This document shows, in pieces, positions 8,331 through 18,273 of a DNA stretch of 64,000 nucleotides; position 1 is the stretch's first letter, and the number at the start of each line of letters is the position of its first letter. Source of the DNA: Fodinibius roseus (GTDB lineage Bacteria; Bacteroidota; Rhodothermia; Balneolales; Balneolaceae); assembly GCF_900129315.1 (NCBI RefSeq), contig NZ_FQUS01000003.1, forward strand, positions 186,001 to 250,000, given 5' to 3'. A program made the translations under genes and the position numbers. The notes under the pieces were generated by a model. The model did not search any database. It had not been told where the DNA came from and saw only the letters and a program-made list of their open reading frames with translations.

Positions 8331-11300
8331 CTATTTCGGCTCCCTGACCTTCAACACCTGGAGCGGCTCATTATTCCGGGCGATTAGGATAAGCTGTTGA
8401 TCGTTCAGGCGGAGAGGACGGATGGCCCTTATCTCTCCATCTACAAAAAAGCCGCTCTCCCGGTGGGAGACGGACCGGTACCGCCCGGTGGAATCCTGCC
8501 GAAGCATGACCCCGTAGCTGGCATCGTACCGGCCCGCCTGGGGTTTTACCCGGTGAAGATTCCCCCCCATCAACAGTTCCGCCCGGTCATCCCCGTTGAA
8601 ATCCCGGGCATGGATACCGTACATCGGCGAAAGCTGTGTCTCCATCGGCAGTGCTGAAACGGTAAACTGTCCGTTGCCATCATTCCAGCCCACACTGCTG
8701 GATAACATCGTAGCCTTTAAGTGGAGGCTTTCCTCCAGCTGCTGCCCGTTGAATAATTCCCGGACCGTCGTCTCTGCATAGGCGTGGTAGCTGGGAACCT
8801 TTGATTCCAGCATGGGCAGTACGGCTAATAAATCGTGACGCAGGGCTACCGGGTAGGACTCGCCGTTTTTGTAGGATGTCAGAATTTGTTCAAAGTTTCC
8901 GTCCCGGTTAAAATCATTGACCCACAGTTCCAGGGGCTGTTGCAGGGATGCTTCAAATCGTGAATTGAGTCCGTGATTGCCTCCCACCCAGTCCAAATCG
9001 CCATCGCCATCCAGGTCGGCAAGGGCAATGCTGTTCCACCACCCCTGGGTTGAGTCGAGTCCGGCCTCACCCGTTGCCTCGGCGAAGGTCCCGTCGTTGT
9101 TACGGAACAGCCTGAGAGGCATCCACTCCCCGGCTACCAATAAATCGGGATCCTGGTCCCCATCCAGATCTCCCCATGCCGCGTCGGTCATAAGTCCGCC
9201 CTCGGAGAGCCCCGGCAGCCGGTCTGCGGTCACATCACGGAACCGGCCGGACCCGTCATTTTCCAACAGGTACCCTCCCGCCGGTATTCCGTAGGCGCCC
9301 GGCTGCATCCGGAACCCCACAAAAAGATCCGTATGCCCGTCGCCGTTGTAGTCCCCGGCCGCAACAGCACCGGTCGGCTGGTTAAAGCTGTTTCCCAGGG
9401 AAGAAAACGCCCGGTTTGATCTCCGAAATGTTCCCTCTCCATCGTTAAGGTATAACCGGTCGGCCAGCGCTGTGTCACCCGATGCGAATCCGCTCCCCCC
9501 GCTTGCCACGAACAGGTCTTCGATTCCGTCCCCGTTGGCATCGAACAGGGCGCAGCCGGTATCCTCGCTGCCGGCTCCCGCTTTGAAAACGTCGTCACTA
9601 ACGGTTTGGAATCCGCCGCCCGCCGTTTGCAGGAACAAGGCTCCGGCCTGTCCTTTGGCTCCCCCGACAAAGAAGTCCTCCCGCCCGTCCCCGTTGAGAT
9701 CGCCTGTGCATAACGGGGGACCTTCCGTGGAGCGCGCGTGAAAGAGCAGCGGCTGGCGGTCAAAATCGACCTGCTCATTTTCGCGGTGCTGCCAGTCCAG
9801 CGCAAAAGTTTCGGTTACCTCTTCCAGCAGAGGAGGGTTTTCGGCAGGAGAGGGGAGGGACTGCTCTCTCCACTGCCGGGTCCGGGTGGTGTCCCCGCGC
9901 GCCTGATTCCGGCTGAGCGTTAATAGCTGATTCGCTGCTACATCCAGCTTCCGGCTGAGCCGGCCATCCGGCCACCGTACCCAAAGAGTGTCGATACGCT
10001 CCACCCGGCCGAGCCCGAAATGGAGTTTCGGGTCGACGGATGACTGGTAGCCCCGGACCGGCATCTGCTCGGCGTACCAGCGCTTGCCGCCGGCGATGAG
10101 GGTTACCTGTGAACCTACAGCTGAAGTATTGGGGGCCTTGCCCTCGAGTTTCAGCTGCAGCCAGCCCCGCTCGGGATGTTCTTCCCGGGTCCTGTTTCGG
10201 TAGACAGAGGCCTCTGCATTAACGTTGTTTACGACCAGATCCATGTCGCCGTCGTTGTCAAGATCGCCATAGGCTGAGCCGTGGGAAAAGCCCGGCTGGT
10301 CGAGTCCCCATGCCGAAGCGCGGTTGGTAAACCGGAGATGGCCCGTCTGCTCAAACATATAGTTGGAGATAGGGTTCGTCGGTGTCATTTCAAGCAATTT
10401 CTGATAATTGACGCGGTTATTTTGGACGATGCTGTTTCTTACCTTGGGTTGGGTGACATGCAGCAGGTGATCCTGGTCGGTCATATCTTTGTAGATGCCG
10501 TTCGGCACGAAAATATCGCGCCGGCCGTCCATATTGAAATCGGATATCAGGGCTCCCCAGCTCCAGGCCGTTGCTTCCACGCCCGCATAGCGACCTATTT
10601 CGCTAAAGGTACCGTTGCCGTTGTTTAGCTGGAGGACATTGCGGGTCATCTGATGGTAGTAGTCATGCTCCAGCTCATACTGGTACCGCTCCCAGTCGGC
10701 AAAGGTTGTGATGGTTTTAAGCCGCTGGTCGCTTTCGGGCAGCATATCAGTGACGAAGATCTCAGGATACCCGTCGTTGTTTAAATCCGCGATATCTCCC
10801 CCCATCGATGTGGTGCTGATGCTCTTCATTTGTTGTGTCAGTACTTCCCGGAAGGTCCCGTCCCGGTTATTCAGGTACAGATAATCGCGTTCGAAAAAGT
10901 CATTCGAGATAAAAAGATCCTGCCACCCATCCCGGTTGACGTCCCCCGCGGAAACGCCGAGTCCGAACCCGATGTCGCTGCTGTATATGCCCGCCTCATC
11001 CGTCACATCGGTAAATCCGGCTACTTCTGCTGCGGAGGATTCCGAATTTCCGGAAGCGGCGGTGTCCTGCGGGATGAGGTCGTTCCGGTAAAACCGGTCC
11101 CCGCCTTTGAAGCCCGTTTTGATACGCAGATCCTGCTCGAGATCAAAACTGCCGATGGACTGGGAGGTGTAGTTGAGGAGATACATATCCAGGTCGCCGT
11201 CTTTATCATAATCAAAGAAGGAGGCATGGATGGACAGGCCCCGGTCGGCAAGGCCGTATTCCTCGGCGCGCTCGGTAAAGGTGAGGTCCCCGTTATTGAT

Positions 11301-11786
11301 GAAAAGCTCATTCCGGCGATCGTCGCCTCTGATCTCCCCGGCATTACAAACATAGATGTCCGGCCAGCCATCCCCGTTGACATCGGCCACGCTTACCCCG
11401 GTGGACCACGCCCGGTCTCCGCCGACACCGGCCTTTCCCGTGATATCCCTAAAGGTGAAGCCCCCCTCATTCAAATAGAGTTTGTTGTCCTTTTGGTTGG
11501 CCGTCATATAGATATCGAGCAGGCCGTCGTTGTTAAAATCGCCCAGTCCCACGCCGCCCCCGGAGTAGAAATTGGCGTAGGTATAAATATTGAACGCATT
11601 GGTCGGGGTCAGTTCATTGGCAAAATCAACGCTGGAGGAAGAGGAGGGAACGTTTTCGAAAAGGGTCTCCCGGGATTCCCCGCTGAAGAAGCTGCATGAG
11701 GAGAGGAGCACAGCGGCTCCCCAGAAAAAAAATAATACGGATAAAAACCGGTGATACAATACGTTTTTCACAATACCACTTTTCAT
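8331..11786 (-). CDS. CRTAC1-family FG-GAP/VCBS repeat lipoprotein with ASPIC/UnbV domain
   Basis: The 1151-residue protein starts with a lipoprotein signal (LLSSC, Cys31). At least a dozen FG-GAP/VCBS repeats carry calcium-type loops such as GDFNNDGLLDIYM, ADVNGDGWPDIYV, FDYDKDGDLDMYL and GDLNGDGREDFFV, in two blocks. Between the blocks lies an ASPIC/UnbV domain (about 545-620; QVTLIAGGKRWYAEQMPVRG, LHFGLGRVERIDTLWVRWPD). Family knowledge: such propeller proteins sit on the cell surface and often accompany SusC/SusD pairs in Rhodothermota, Balneolota and Bacteroidota, but their activity is poorly known. The gene is divergent from susC across a 599-bp spacer. A role in binding a surface ligand or glycan is inference. 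Confidence 0.9.
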   Translation of the reverse strand: MKSGIVKNVLYHRFLSVLFFFWGAAVLLSSCSFFSGESRETLFENVPSSSSSVDFANELTPTNAFNIYTYANFYSGGGVGLGDFNNDGLLDIYMTANQKDNKLYLNEGGFTFRDITGKAGVGGDRAWSTGVSVADVNGDGWPDIYVCNAGEIRGDDRRNELFINNGDLTFTERAEEYGLADRGLSIHASFFDYDKDGDLDMYLLNYTSQSIGSFDLEQDLRIKTGFKGGDRFYRNDLIPQDTAASGNSESSAAEVAGFTDVTDEAGIYSSDIGFGLGVSAGDVNRDGWQDLFISNDFFERDYLYLNNRDGTFREVLTQQMKSISTTSMGGDIADLNNDGYPEIFVTDMLPESDQRLKTITTFADWERYQYELEHDYYHQMTRNVLQLNNGNGTFSEIGRYAGVEATAWSWGALISDFNMDGRRDIFVPNGIYKDMTDQDHLLHVTQPKVRNSIVQNNRVNYQKLLEMTPTNPISNYMFEQTGHLRFTNRASAWGLDQPGFSHGSAYGDLDNDGDMDLVVNNVNAEASVYRNRTREEHPERGWLQLKLEGKAPNTSAVGSQVTLIAGGKRWYAEQMPVRGYQSSVDPKLHFGLGRVERIDTLWVRWPDGRLSRKLDVAANQLLTLSRNQARGDTTRTRQWREQSLPSPAENPPLLEEVTETFALDWQHRENEQVDFDRQPLLFHARSTEGPPLCTGDLNGDGREDFFVGGAKGQAGALFLQTAGGGFQTVSDDVFKAGAGSEDTGCALFDANGDGIEDLFVASGGSGFASGDTALADRLYLNDGEGTFRRSNRAFSSLGNSFNQPTGAVAAGDYNGDGHTDLFVGFRMQPGAYGIPAGGYLLENDGSGRFRDVTADRLPGLSEGGLMTDAAWGDLDGDQDPDLLVAGEWMPLRLFRNNDGTFAEATGEAGLDSTQGWWNSIALADLDGDGDLDWVGGNHGLNSRFEASLQQPLELWVNDFNRDGNFEQILTSYKNGESYPVALRHDLLAVLPMLESKVPSYHAYAETTVRELFNGQQLEESLHLKATMLSSSVGWNDGNGQFTVSALPMETQLSPMYGIHARDFNGDDRAELLMGGNLHRVKPQAGRYDASYGVMLRQDSTGRYRSVSHRESGFFVDGEIRAIRPLRLNDQQLILIARNNEPLQVLKVREPK

Positions 11787-11821
11787 TAATTGCCCTTTCT
11801 ACCTAAGCCAACGTATAGAGA

Positions 11822-11957
11822 GCGTTGCAAAACCGTTCTTTCGGCCAATTTCTGGATGTCCGCGCATTCAACATCCTCACATACGCCTTCTTATATGCCG
11901 CGGTTTTAAATTCGCTCAGGAGTTGATTTTGACCGAAACTCCTGGTTTTTCAATGCC
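11822..11957 (-). repeat. Dispersed palindromic intergenic repeat, copy B (reverse orientation)
   Basis: Read on the - strand this copy starts GGCATTGAAAAACCAGGAG and ends with AACGGTTTTGCAACGC, like the other copies. It lies 36 bp upstream of the FG-GAP lipoprotein gene, in the divergent spacer before susC. Confidence 0.7.
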
Positions 11958-12222
11958 AACTTATCGAAATCATTCGTTGTGCGGGTAAAAAAATGACGTC
12001 CCTGCCTGCGGATAAAACAAAACAGGCGGGGAACCGCCCTCGTATTAAAATGCACAATGCACACCAGCCAGTTTAATTAATTAACGCAGGCAACGCAAAC
12101 AAACCTTTTGCAGGCTTTTTACTTTAAAAAGCTTGGCGTGCCATCGTTTCATGCGCATGGGAAAGGCCGGCCGGATCACTGGAATTCGTCTCACGTCACC
12201 TATCCAGGAGATGGAGCATTAA

Positions 12223-12258
12223 GCATAACATTATTTTTAAATACCAATAATGTTATGC
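12223..12258. promoter_or_regulatory. Perfect 13-bp inverted repeat upstream of susC
   Basis: GCATAACATTATT (12223-12235) and AATAATGTTATGC (12246-12258) are exact inverted copies separated by 10 nt, 128 bp before the susC start. It could be an operator for a dimeric regulator or a leader hairpin. No regulator gene is nearby. The rest of the 599-bp spacer holds repeat copy B and a GC-rich stretch near 11998-12040 with short inverted segments, but no recognised riboswitch. Confidence 0.5.
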
Positions 12259-12385
12259 CAATAACGCCCCCATACTTTTAACCAGTTCAAAAAACAGCTT
12301 CCCTGCTGCAGGAGAAACTACAGTCTGCCGGCGGGAGGACGGCATTTTCAACCAATAACATAAATAAAAAAGGATTACAATAGGT

Positions 12386-15300
12386 ATGGGCATTACATAC
12401 AGGCAATCATCTGGTAAGCTGAACGGAGTGGGATTCATATGGTTTTGTCTGCTGCTAAGCTGTTCAGTGTCCGTGGCATGGGCACAAAATAGTAATCATC
12501 TGGTCAGGGGGACGGTTACGGCAGCGGAAGACGCCGGTTCGTTGCCCGGCGTAAATGTGATGGTCAAAGGCACAACCATCGGTGCCTCAACCGACAGCAA
12601 GGGTCGTTTTGAGGTATACGCGCCATCGATACGGGATACGCTGGTCTTTTCGTTTATCGGTTATCAAACCCGTGAGGTGGCCATCAACGGGCGATCCGTA
12701 CTGGATGTAGCTCTGCGGTCCCGGGCTATCTCCGGGGAGGAAGTGGTAGTTATAGGGTACGGTGAACAGAAGAAGTCCACCCTCACCGAATCTGCTTCTG
12801 CCATTGACGGCGAAGAAATTGCAGCGCGTCCCACCGCAAACTTGTCACAGAGTTTACAGGGGACTCTTCCGGGGCTTAATATTACGCAGTCAAGCGGGGA
12901 TCCCGCTTCCGCTCCCAATATAAATATTCGCGGCTTTACTTCCATTAACGGCGGGAATCCCCTGGTACTCATTGATGGAGTGGAGGGGGATATTAATGAG
13001 ATCAATCCCAAGGATGTTGAATCGGTCACGGTGTTAAAAGATGCTTCGGCTTCGGCTATATACGGGGCAAGAGCAGCATTCGGGGTGGTACTGGTTACGA
13101 CTAAAAGTCCCCGCAGCGGGCGGGCCCAAGTCAGCTATAGTAATAACTTCGGGTGGCAGACAACGACAACAAACACCGACTTTGTGACAGATCCCTACCG
13201 GGCGGCTCGTCTGGTGGATGAGTCTTTTCGGGTGACCACCGGTAACTCGTATACCGGCTATACCGAGGAGGACTATGAACAACTTCAGCGCCGGTCGGGA
13301 GACCCTTCGCTGCCGGACGTGGTTGTTGACAACAGAAACGGCCGGGAGCAGTATATATACTATGGCAATACCGACTGGTGGAATACGATGTTCCGCCGGT
13401 TCCATCCCACCCAAACCCACGACCTGTCCATCTCTGGTGGGAGCGACCGCCTCAGCGTAAGCTTGTCCGGCCGAATGTACAGGAATGCGGGCATATTAAA
13501 GGTGCAGGATGATACCTACGATTCATACAACGGACGGGCCAAGATCGATTATCAGGTGAATGATTGGCTGCGTCTCTCCGACAATATTCATCTCAACAGC
13601 AGCGAGCAAGTTCGTCACGGCGGAAGTATGTACGGCTGGGGAGAGCCCTGGGGGAGCCTGATTTGGGTTCACGCGTTGCCTTCATATGTACCCAGGAATC
13701 CGGACGGCACCGCCACTTTTCGCACGGAACTAAACAACTATACGATAGGAGACGGCGTGTTTGCTTCATTGCTGTACGGGAAATCGAAGCAGATTATTAA
13801 TAACAGGGAACTGGGAAATACGATTGAAGCGACGGTAACGCCGGCCGATAATGTCGAGATTGTAACCGATTATACCACCAGGGTCGAGTATTACAGGGAA
13901 AGCCGTCGGAATACCAGGGTACCGTGGTCCGTGCACCCGGGAGAGATCGAGTATCTCGGCAATGATCAGCTCCGCGAGTACAGGAATGAAGATACCTACA
14001 CGGCGTTCAATATATATGCCAAATATGCCCATGAGACCGGCGACCACAGCTTCGAGGAAACGATCGGTTTAAATAATGAGCAGGCTAAGTATGAATCCGT
14101 ACAGGCAAGAAAGCGCAATAGTATTTCGGATGACCTGAATGCGCTCGATTTGGGCACCGGGGCTTCGGAGGCTTACGGAAGTGCCCGTGAATGGGCCGTG
14201 CTGGGTTATTTCTTTCGCCTGAACTATAACTTCGACGAGCGTTACCTGCTGGAGGTCAATGGCCGTTACGATGCTACCTCTCGATTCCCCGAAGAGCATC
14301 GCTGGGGCTTCTTCCCCTCCGTTTCAGCAGGCTGGATGATCAGCAATGAAGACTTTTTTAGCGGGTTGACCGGGGCCGTGAGCCAGCTCAAGATTAGAGG
14401 TTCCTACGGATCGCTGGGCAATCAGCAGGTGGCAACCTATGCTTATACGCCCACGCTTAACAAGGGCACGGCTGACTACCTTATCAATGACAGCAAACTC
14501 GAATATATCGATCCCCCGGAATTGAATCCGCGCGATATTACGTGGGAAGAGGTAAATACGATCAATATGGGTATGGATCTTGGGCTTTGGAGCAGCAAGT
14601 TGACGGCCAGTGTTGATCTGTACCAGCGAAGTACGCTGGGTATGCTCACGCAGGGACGTACATTGCCGGCCGTACTCGGAACCTCATCTCCCGAGGAGAA
14701 CGCGGCCGATCTTCGCACGCGCGGATTTGAGGTACAGCTTGGCTATCAAAATACCTTCGATGTGGGGGGACAGCCGTTGAATCTGGCTCTGAAAGCTGCT
14801 CTTTCCAATCAAAAAACCACCATTACCGACTTTGATAACCCCAATGATTATCTCGGTGATTATTACGAGGGACAGACGATTGGCGAGATATGGGGCTATC
14901 ACATTGACGGGCTATTTCGGAGTGAGGAGGAGATTGCCGGTCATGCTGACCAGACCCGCGTGAATTCATCCATCAATTCTTCGCCCGGCGAGTATGGTCA
15001 GCTTCTGCCCGGAGACGTAAAATATGCCGACCTGAACGGCGACGGGGTCATCGACGAGGGGGATAATACACTTGAGAATCCGGGCGATCGCCGGGTCATC
15101 GGCAACGCCACGCCACAATTCCCCTACAGTTTTTCTGTACAGACCGAATGGAATAATATCGATCTCTCGCTGTTCCTGCAGGGTATCGGTAAACAGGACT
15201 GGTATCCCGATAACGACTCCCGCATTTTTTGGGCGATGTACAATCGTCCCTACGACTCATTCCAGCGTAAGGACCTGGTAAATAACATATGGTCGCCGGA

Positions 15301-15658
15301 AAATCCCGATGCCTATTTTCCACGTCTCAGAGGCTACACAGCCCTGGGCAGCTCCCGCCAGCTGGGCGCCGTCAACGATCGCTATTTGCAAAGTGTTGCT
15401 TATCTGCGGCTAAAGAACCTGACGGTCGGCTATACCTTGCCCCGGGCTTGGACTGCAGGAATCGGGTCGCGTGTACGGTTCTATTTTAGCGGTGAAAACC
15501 TGTTGACATTCAGCAAGTTGACCGACTATATCGATCCTGAGGCAGCCTCCAATGGGATCACCTTTTCCCAGGCAGAAGAGCGTTACGGTGAGGGCTCTAC
15601 CGCTCAGACCTATCCTTTCAGTAAGGTCTACTCTTTCGGCATTAACCTGGACTTTTAA
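12386..15658 (+). CDS. SusC/RagA-family TonB-linked outer membrane transporter
   Basis: The 1090-residue protein has a signal peptide ending SVAWAQ. A carboxypeptidase-regulatory-like domain follows (about 40-115; GTVTAAEDAGSLPGVNVMVKG), then the SusC hallmark EEVVVIGYGEQKKSTLT. The TonB plug domain spans about 125-235 (NINIRGFTSINGGNPLVLIDG, VTVLKDASASAIYG), and a long 22-strand-type barrel ends in GINLDF. It forms the TonB-driven pore that works with SusD to import oligomers or other large nutrients across the outer membrane. The susD gene starts 11-53 bp downstream, depending on its start. No glycoside hydrolase, peptidase or sigma/anti-sigma pair is adjacent, so the cargo cannot be named. 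The exported catabolic cluster nearby makes an amino sugar or amino acid derivative possible. Confidence 0.95.
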   Translation: MGITYRQSSGKLNGVGFIWFCLLLSCSVSVAWAQNSNHLVRGTVTAAEDAGSLPGVNVMVKGTTIGASTDSKGRFEVYAPSIRDTLVFSFIGYQTREVAINGRSVLDVALRSRAISGEEVVVIGYGEQKKSTLTESASAIDGEEIAARPTANLSQSLQGTLPGLNITQSSGDPASAPNINIRGFTSINGGNPLVLIDGVEGDINEINPKDVESVTVLKDASASAIYGARAAFGVVLVTTKSPRSGRAQVSYSNNFGWQTTTTNTDFVTDPYRAARLVDESFRVTTGNSYTGYTEEDYEQLQRRSGDPSLPDVVVDNRNGREQYIYYGNTDWWNTMFRRFHPTQTHDLSISGGSDRLSVSLSGRMYRNAGILKVQDDTYDSYNGRAKIDYQVNDWLRLSDNIHLNSSEQVRHGGSMYGWGEPWGSLIWVHALPSYVPRNPDGTATFRTELNNYTIGDGVFASLLYGKSKQIINNRELGNTIEATVTPADNVEIVTDYTTRVEYYRESRRNTRVPWSVHPGEIEYLGNDQLREYRNEDTYTAFNIYAKYAHETGDHSFEETIGLNNEQAKYESVQARKRNSISDDLNALDLGTGASEAYGSAREWAVLGYFFRLNYNFDERYLLEVNGRYDATSRFPEEHRWGFFPSVSAGWMISNEDFFSGLTGAVSQLKIRGSYGSLGNQQVATYAYTPTLNKGTADYLINDSKLEYIDPPELNPRDITWEEVNTINMGMDLGLWSSKLTASVDLYQRSTLGMLTQGRTLPAVLGTSSPEENAADLRTRGFEVQLGYQNTFDVGGQPLNLALKAALSNQKTTITDFDNPNDYLGDYYEGQTIGEIWGYHIDGLFRSEEEIAGHADQTRVNSSINSSPGEYGQLLPGDVKYADLNGDGVIDEGDNTLENPGDRRVIGNATPQFPYSFSVQTEWNNIDLSLFLQGIGKQDWYPDNDSRIFWAMYNRPYDSFQRKDLVNNIWSPENPDAYFPRLRGYTALGSSRQLGAVNDRYLQSVAYLRLKNLTVGYTLPRAWTAGIGSRVRFYFSGENLLTFSKLTDYIDPEAASNGITFSQAEERYGEGSTAQTYPFSKVYSFGINLDF

Positions 15659-15711
15659 ATTTAAACGCTATGCAACGTAAAACATTAAGTTTCAATAACC
15701 ACCACAGACCG

Positions 15712-17454
15712 ATGAAATATTATATATCTGTTATCACGGTTTTTTTGCTCACGGTCCTGCTTCTTACAGCCTGTCAGGATAGCCTTAATACCGATCCGCT
15801 CGCTGAGGTTACGACCGACAACTTCTTCCAAACGGCCAGCGATTTGGAACTGTATACAAATTCTTTTTATCTGATGTTTCCGGAGGCCAGCATCTATAAC
15901 GGGGATGCGGACAACATAATGGAGACCTCGCTGTCGGCTCGCATCAGGGGAGACCGCGTGGTACCGACGGACGCCGGTTCGGCAGGATGGACCTGGGATG
16001 ATCTTAGGAAAATAAACTATTTTTTGGCTCATTATCAGAAAGCGAATGATGACGCTGCCAAACGTCATTACAGCGGGGTCGCCCGTTTTTTTCGGGCATA
16101 CTTCTATTTCAACAAGGTCAAGCGGTTTGGGGATGTCCCGTGGTACTCGGAACCGGTGGATCCGGACGACGAGCAGGCGTTGCAAAAAGCCCGTGATCCC
16201 CGGGGCATGGTGGTGGATTCCGTCCTGAATGACCTGGATTATGCGGTCAACAATATGTCGGAGACCCCGCGGGTATATCAGGCCACAAAATGGACGGCAC
16301 TGGCCCTCCGGTCCCGAGTAGGACTGTTTGAAGGTACCTTCAGGAAGTATCATGGCCTGGATGGCGCTGAAAAGTATTTGAATATTGCCTGGCAGGCTGC
16401 CGGGGAACTGATGGAATCCGGAAATTATGTGGTCTATTCAACCGGAGAACCGGACAGTGATTACAGGGATCTGTTTGCCTCTCACGATGCGGTTGCCGAT
16501 GAGATCATTCTGGCGCGACAGTTTAACAGTGCCGAACAGATCGATCACAACGTGAATTATTACACAATCACCTCTTCCTATGGTCGCCCGGGTATGCCGA
16601 AGGATTTGGTTAACAGTTACCTGATGAACGATGGCTCCCGCTTTACGGATAAGGATGGCTACCGGCAGAAGCAGTTTACCGAAGAGGTGCAGAACCGGGA
16701 TCCCCGCCTTAAGCAAACGATCCGTACCCCGGGATATCACCGGATGGGGGAAACCCAGACGATACCGCCTAATTTTGGAGCCACCGTAACCGGTTATCAA
16801 ATTACGAAGTTCGTTACAGAGCCGGAATATGACAGCTATGATGCCTCGATTGCCGATTTGCCCCTGTTCCGGTATGCAGAGGTGCTGTTGAACTATGCAG
16901 AAGCTCGAGCGGAATTGGGTATCCTTACGCAGGCCGATCTGGACCGGTCTGTCAACCTGCTTCGGGACCGTGTGGCGATGCCGGACCTGTCGCTTGGTCA
17001 GGCGAATGCGAGCCCTGATCCTTTTCTTGAGAAGCAGTATCAAAGCATTGGGCAGAGTCCCAATAAAGGTATTATCCTGGAGATTCGACGGGAACGCCGG
17101 ATTGAGCTGTTTATGGAAAATTTTCGATGGGATGATCTCATGCGGTGGAAGGAAGGGCAGAAACTCACGCAGCCCTTCCGGGGAATGTATTTTCCGGGTA
17201 CCGGTGAATACGATCTGGAGGATGATGGCGATATGGATTTGGTTATCTATTCCGGATCGATTGACAACAAACAGGAGGGAATCGTTTATCTCCGGCTCGG
17301 GGAAGATGTGGTATTGGATGACCGGGGTCTTGTTATTCCCCAGCCCGGGTCTAATGAACAGCGAACGTTTGACGAGAGCAAGGATTACCTGTACCCGTTA
17401 CCCCGCACCGAGCTGTTATTGAATTCCAGCCTTGATCAGAATCCGGGATGGTAG
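15712..17454 (+). CDS. SusD/RagB-family nutrient-binding lipoprotein
   Basis: The protein has 580 residues from the ATG at 15712, which gives a clean lipoprotein signal (MKYYISV ... LLLTAC). An upstream ATG at 15670 would add 14 residues. SusD features include the N-terminal DPLAEVTTDNFFQT, the helical TPR-like core with FFRAYFYFNKVKRFGDVPWY, and the C-terminal RRERRIELFMENFRWDDLMRWKEG with the final LDQNPGW. The protein caps the SusC barrel and binds the imported ligand at the cell surface. It is co-oriented with and close to susC, so the two are surely an operon. A hairpin follows the stop. Confidence 0.95.
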   Translation: MKYYISVITVFLLTVLLLTACQDSLNTDPLAEVTTDNFFQTASDLELYTNSFYLMFPEASIYNGDADNIMETSLSARIRGDRVVPTDAGSAGWTWDDLRKINYFLAHYQKANDDAAKRHYSGVARFFRAYFYFNKVKRFGDVPWYSEPVDPDDEQALQKARDPRGMVVDSVLNDLDYAVNNMSETPRVYQATKWTALALRSRVGLFEGTFRKYHGLDGAEKYLNIAWQAAGELMESGNYVVYSTGEPDSDYRDLFASHDAVADEIILARQFNSAEQIDHNVNYYTITSSYGRPGMPKDLVNSYLMNDGSRFTDKDGYRQKQFTEEVQNRDPRLKQTIRTPGYHRMGETQTIPPNFGATVTGYQITKFVTEPEYDSYDASIADLPLFRYAEVLLNYAEARAELGILTQADLDRSVNLLRDRVAMPDLSLGQANASPDPFLEKQYQSIGQSPNKGIILEIRRERRIELFMENFRWDDLMRWKEGQKLTQPFRGMYFPGTGEYDLEDDGDMDLVIYSGSIDNKQEGIVYLRLGEDVVLDDRGLVIPQPGSNEQRTFDESKDYLYPLPRTELLLNSSLDQNPGW

Positions 17455-17523
17455 GTTGGCAGAGGATAGCTGTTTATGGAAATAGCAACAGGCTGACTAT
17501 CTTTCATACGCAGGTAATACATA

Positions 17524-17550
17524 GCCGGGCTCTCGGAAGCGAAGCCCGGT
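17524..17550. terminator. Hairpin between convergent susD and RsbW-like genes
   Basis: CCGGGCT (17525-17531) pairs with AGCCCGG (17543-17549). An A/T-rich run (TCATGTAATTTTAATT) follows. The position between two convergent genes suits a bidirectional terminator. Confidence 0.6.
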
Positions 17551-17563
17551 CATGTAATTTTAA

Positions 17564-17974
17564 TTAGGTCAAATTAAAGGTCATGATTATTTTAGAACCA
17601 TTATTTTGAAAGTCGATATCATCGGTATACTCCCTGATCAGGTAAATACCGCGTCCTCCTTCTTTGAGCAGGTTTTCTTCTTTCAGGGGGTCCGGAACAC
17701 TATCGGGATCAAATCCCGCTCCTTCATCCTCCACGCTGATGATTAAGAGCTGGTTTTTGAGCTCAGCGACAACGGTAACGGACCTGTGCTCCTGCAGCTG
17801 GTTGCCGTGAAGTATGGCATTGTTAAGGGCTTCGCTCAGGGGAAGCATAATTCGGTTTCGCTGCTGCTGGTCCAGGGAAGCCCACTCTTGCAGTTCATCG
17901 ACAAAGGAATCCAGTTTGTCCATCTCCTCGAGAGAGGACGGAAGAATCATTTTTTTGGTATTCTCTGAGGTCAT
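17564..17974 (-). CDS. RsbW-like serine-kinase/anti-sigma HATPase domain protein
   Basis: The protein has 136 residues from the ATG at 17974; a GTG at 18001 would add nine. It is a lone GHKL ATPase domain: N-box LSEALNNAILHGN, G1 box VEDEGAGFD and G2 box GGRGIYLI are all present. Such proteins (RsbW, SpoIIAB, BtrW) phosphorylate anti-sigma-factor antagonists and sequester sigma factors or other partners. No STAS-domain antagonist, PP2C phosphatase or sigma factor lies nearby, so the partner must be encoded elsewhere. The gene is divergent from the HNH gene across ~300 bp. Confidence 0.88.
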   Translation of the reverse strand: MTSENTKKMILPSSLEEMDKLDSFVDELQEWASLDQQQRNRIMLPLSEALNNAILHGNQLQEHRSVTVVAELKNQLLIISVEDEGAGFDPDSVPDPLKEENLLKEGGRGIYLIREYTDDIDFQNNGSKIIMTFNLT

Positions 17975-18273
17975 AGTGCAGGTATAAGTAACCGGTGCCA
18001 CACAGGAGACACCGGACCGGTTTTCAGGCGTAGATGCCGCGTATTTTTAAGAACAGATATAACTTGAAAAAAGAAGGTATGAAAAATTTTGTAGATGATG
18101 TAAGATCAATTTCTTTTTCTAAAACGATAAAAAGTCCATTTTAGTTAAGCTGATGCACTTTTGGGTTGCATTTTAGTAAAATTTAATGTTGATTCTACAC
18201 ATTAAAGTTTTTCCGGTATATCTGTCTGTGATTGAAAATAGGCAGACAGAGCCGTAAAAAATATGTCAATGCT

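Noticed and set aside
10830-11699. 289-codon + strand frame inside the FG-GAP lipoprotein gene
   Set aside because: It mirrors the repetitive calcium-loop codons of the real - strand gene.
8331-17454. Polysaccharide utilisation locus
   Set aside because: SusC/SusD are present but no carbohydrate-active enzyme or dedicated regulator is adjacent, so the cargo should not be called a polysaccharide.
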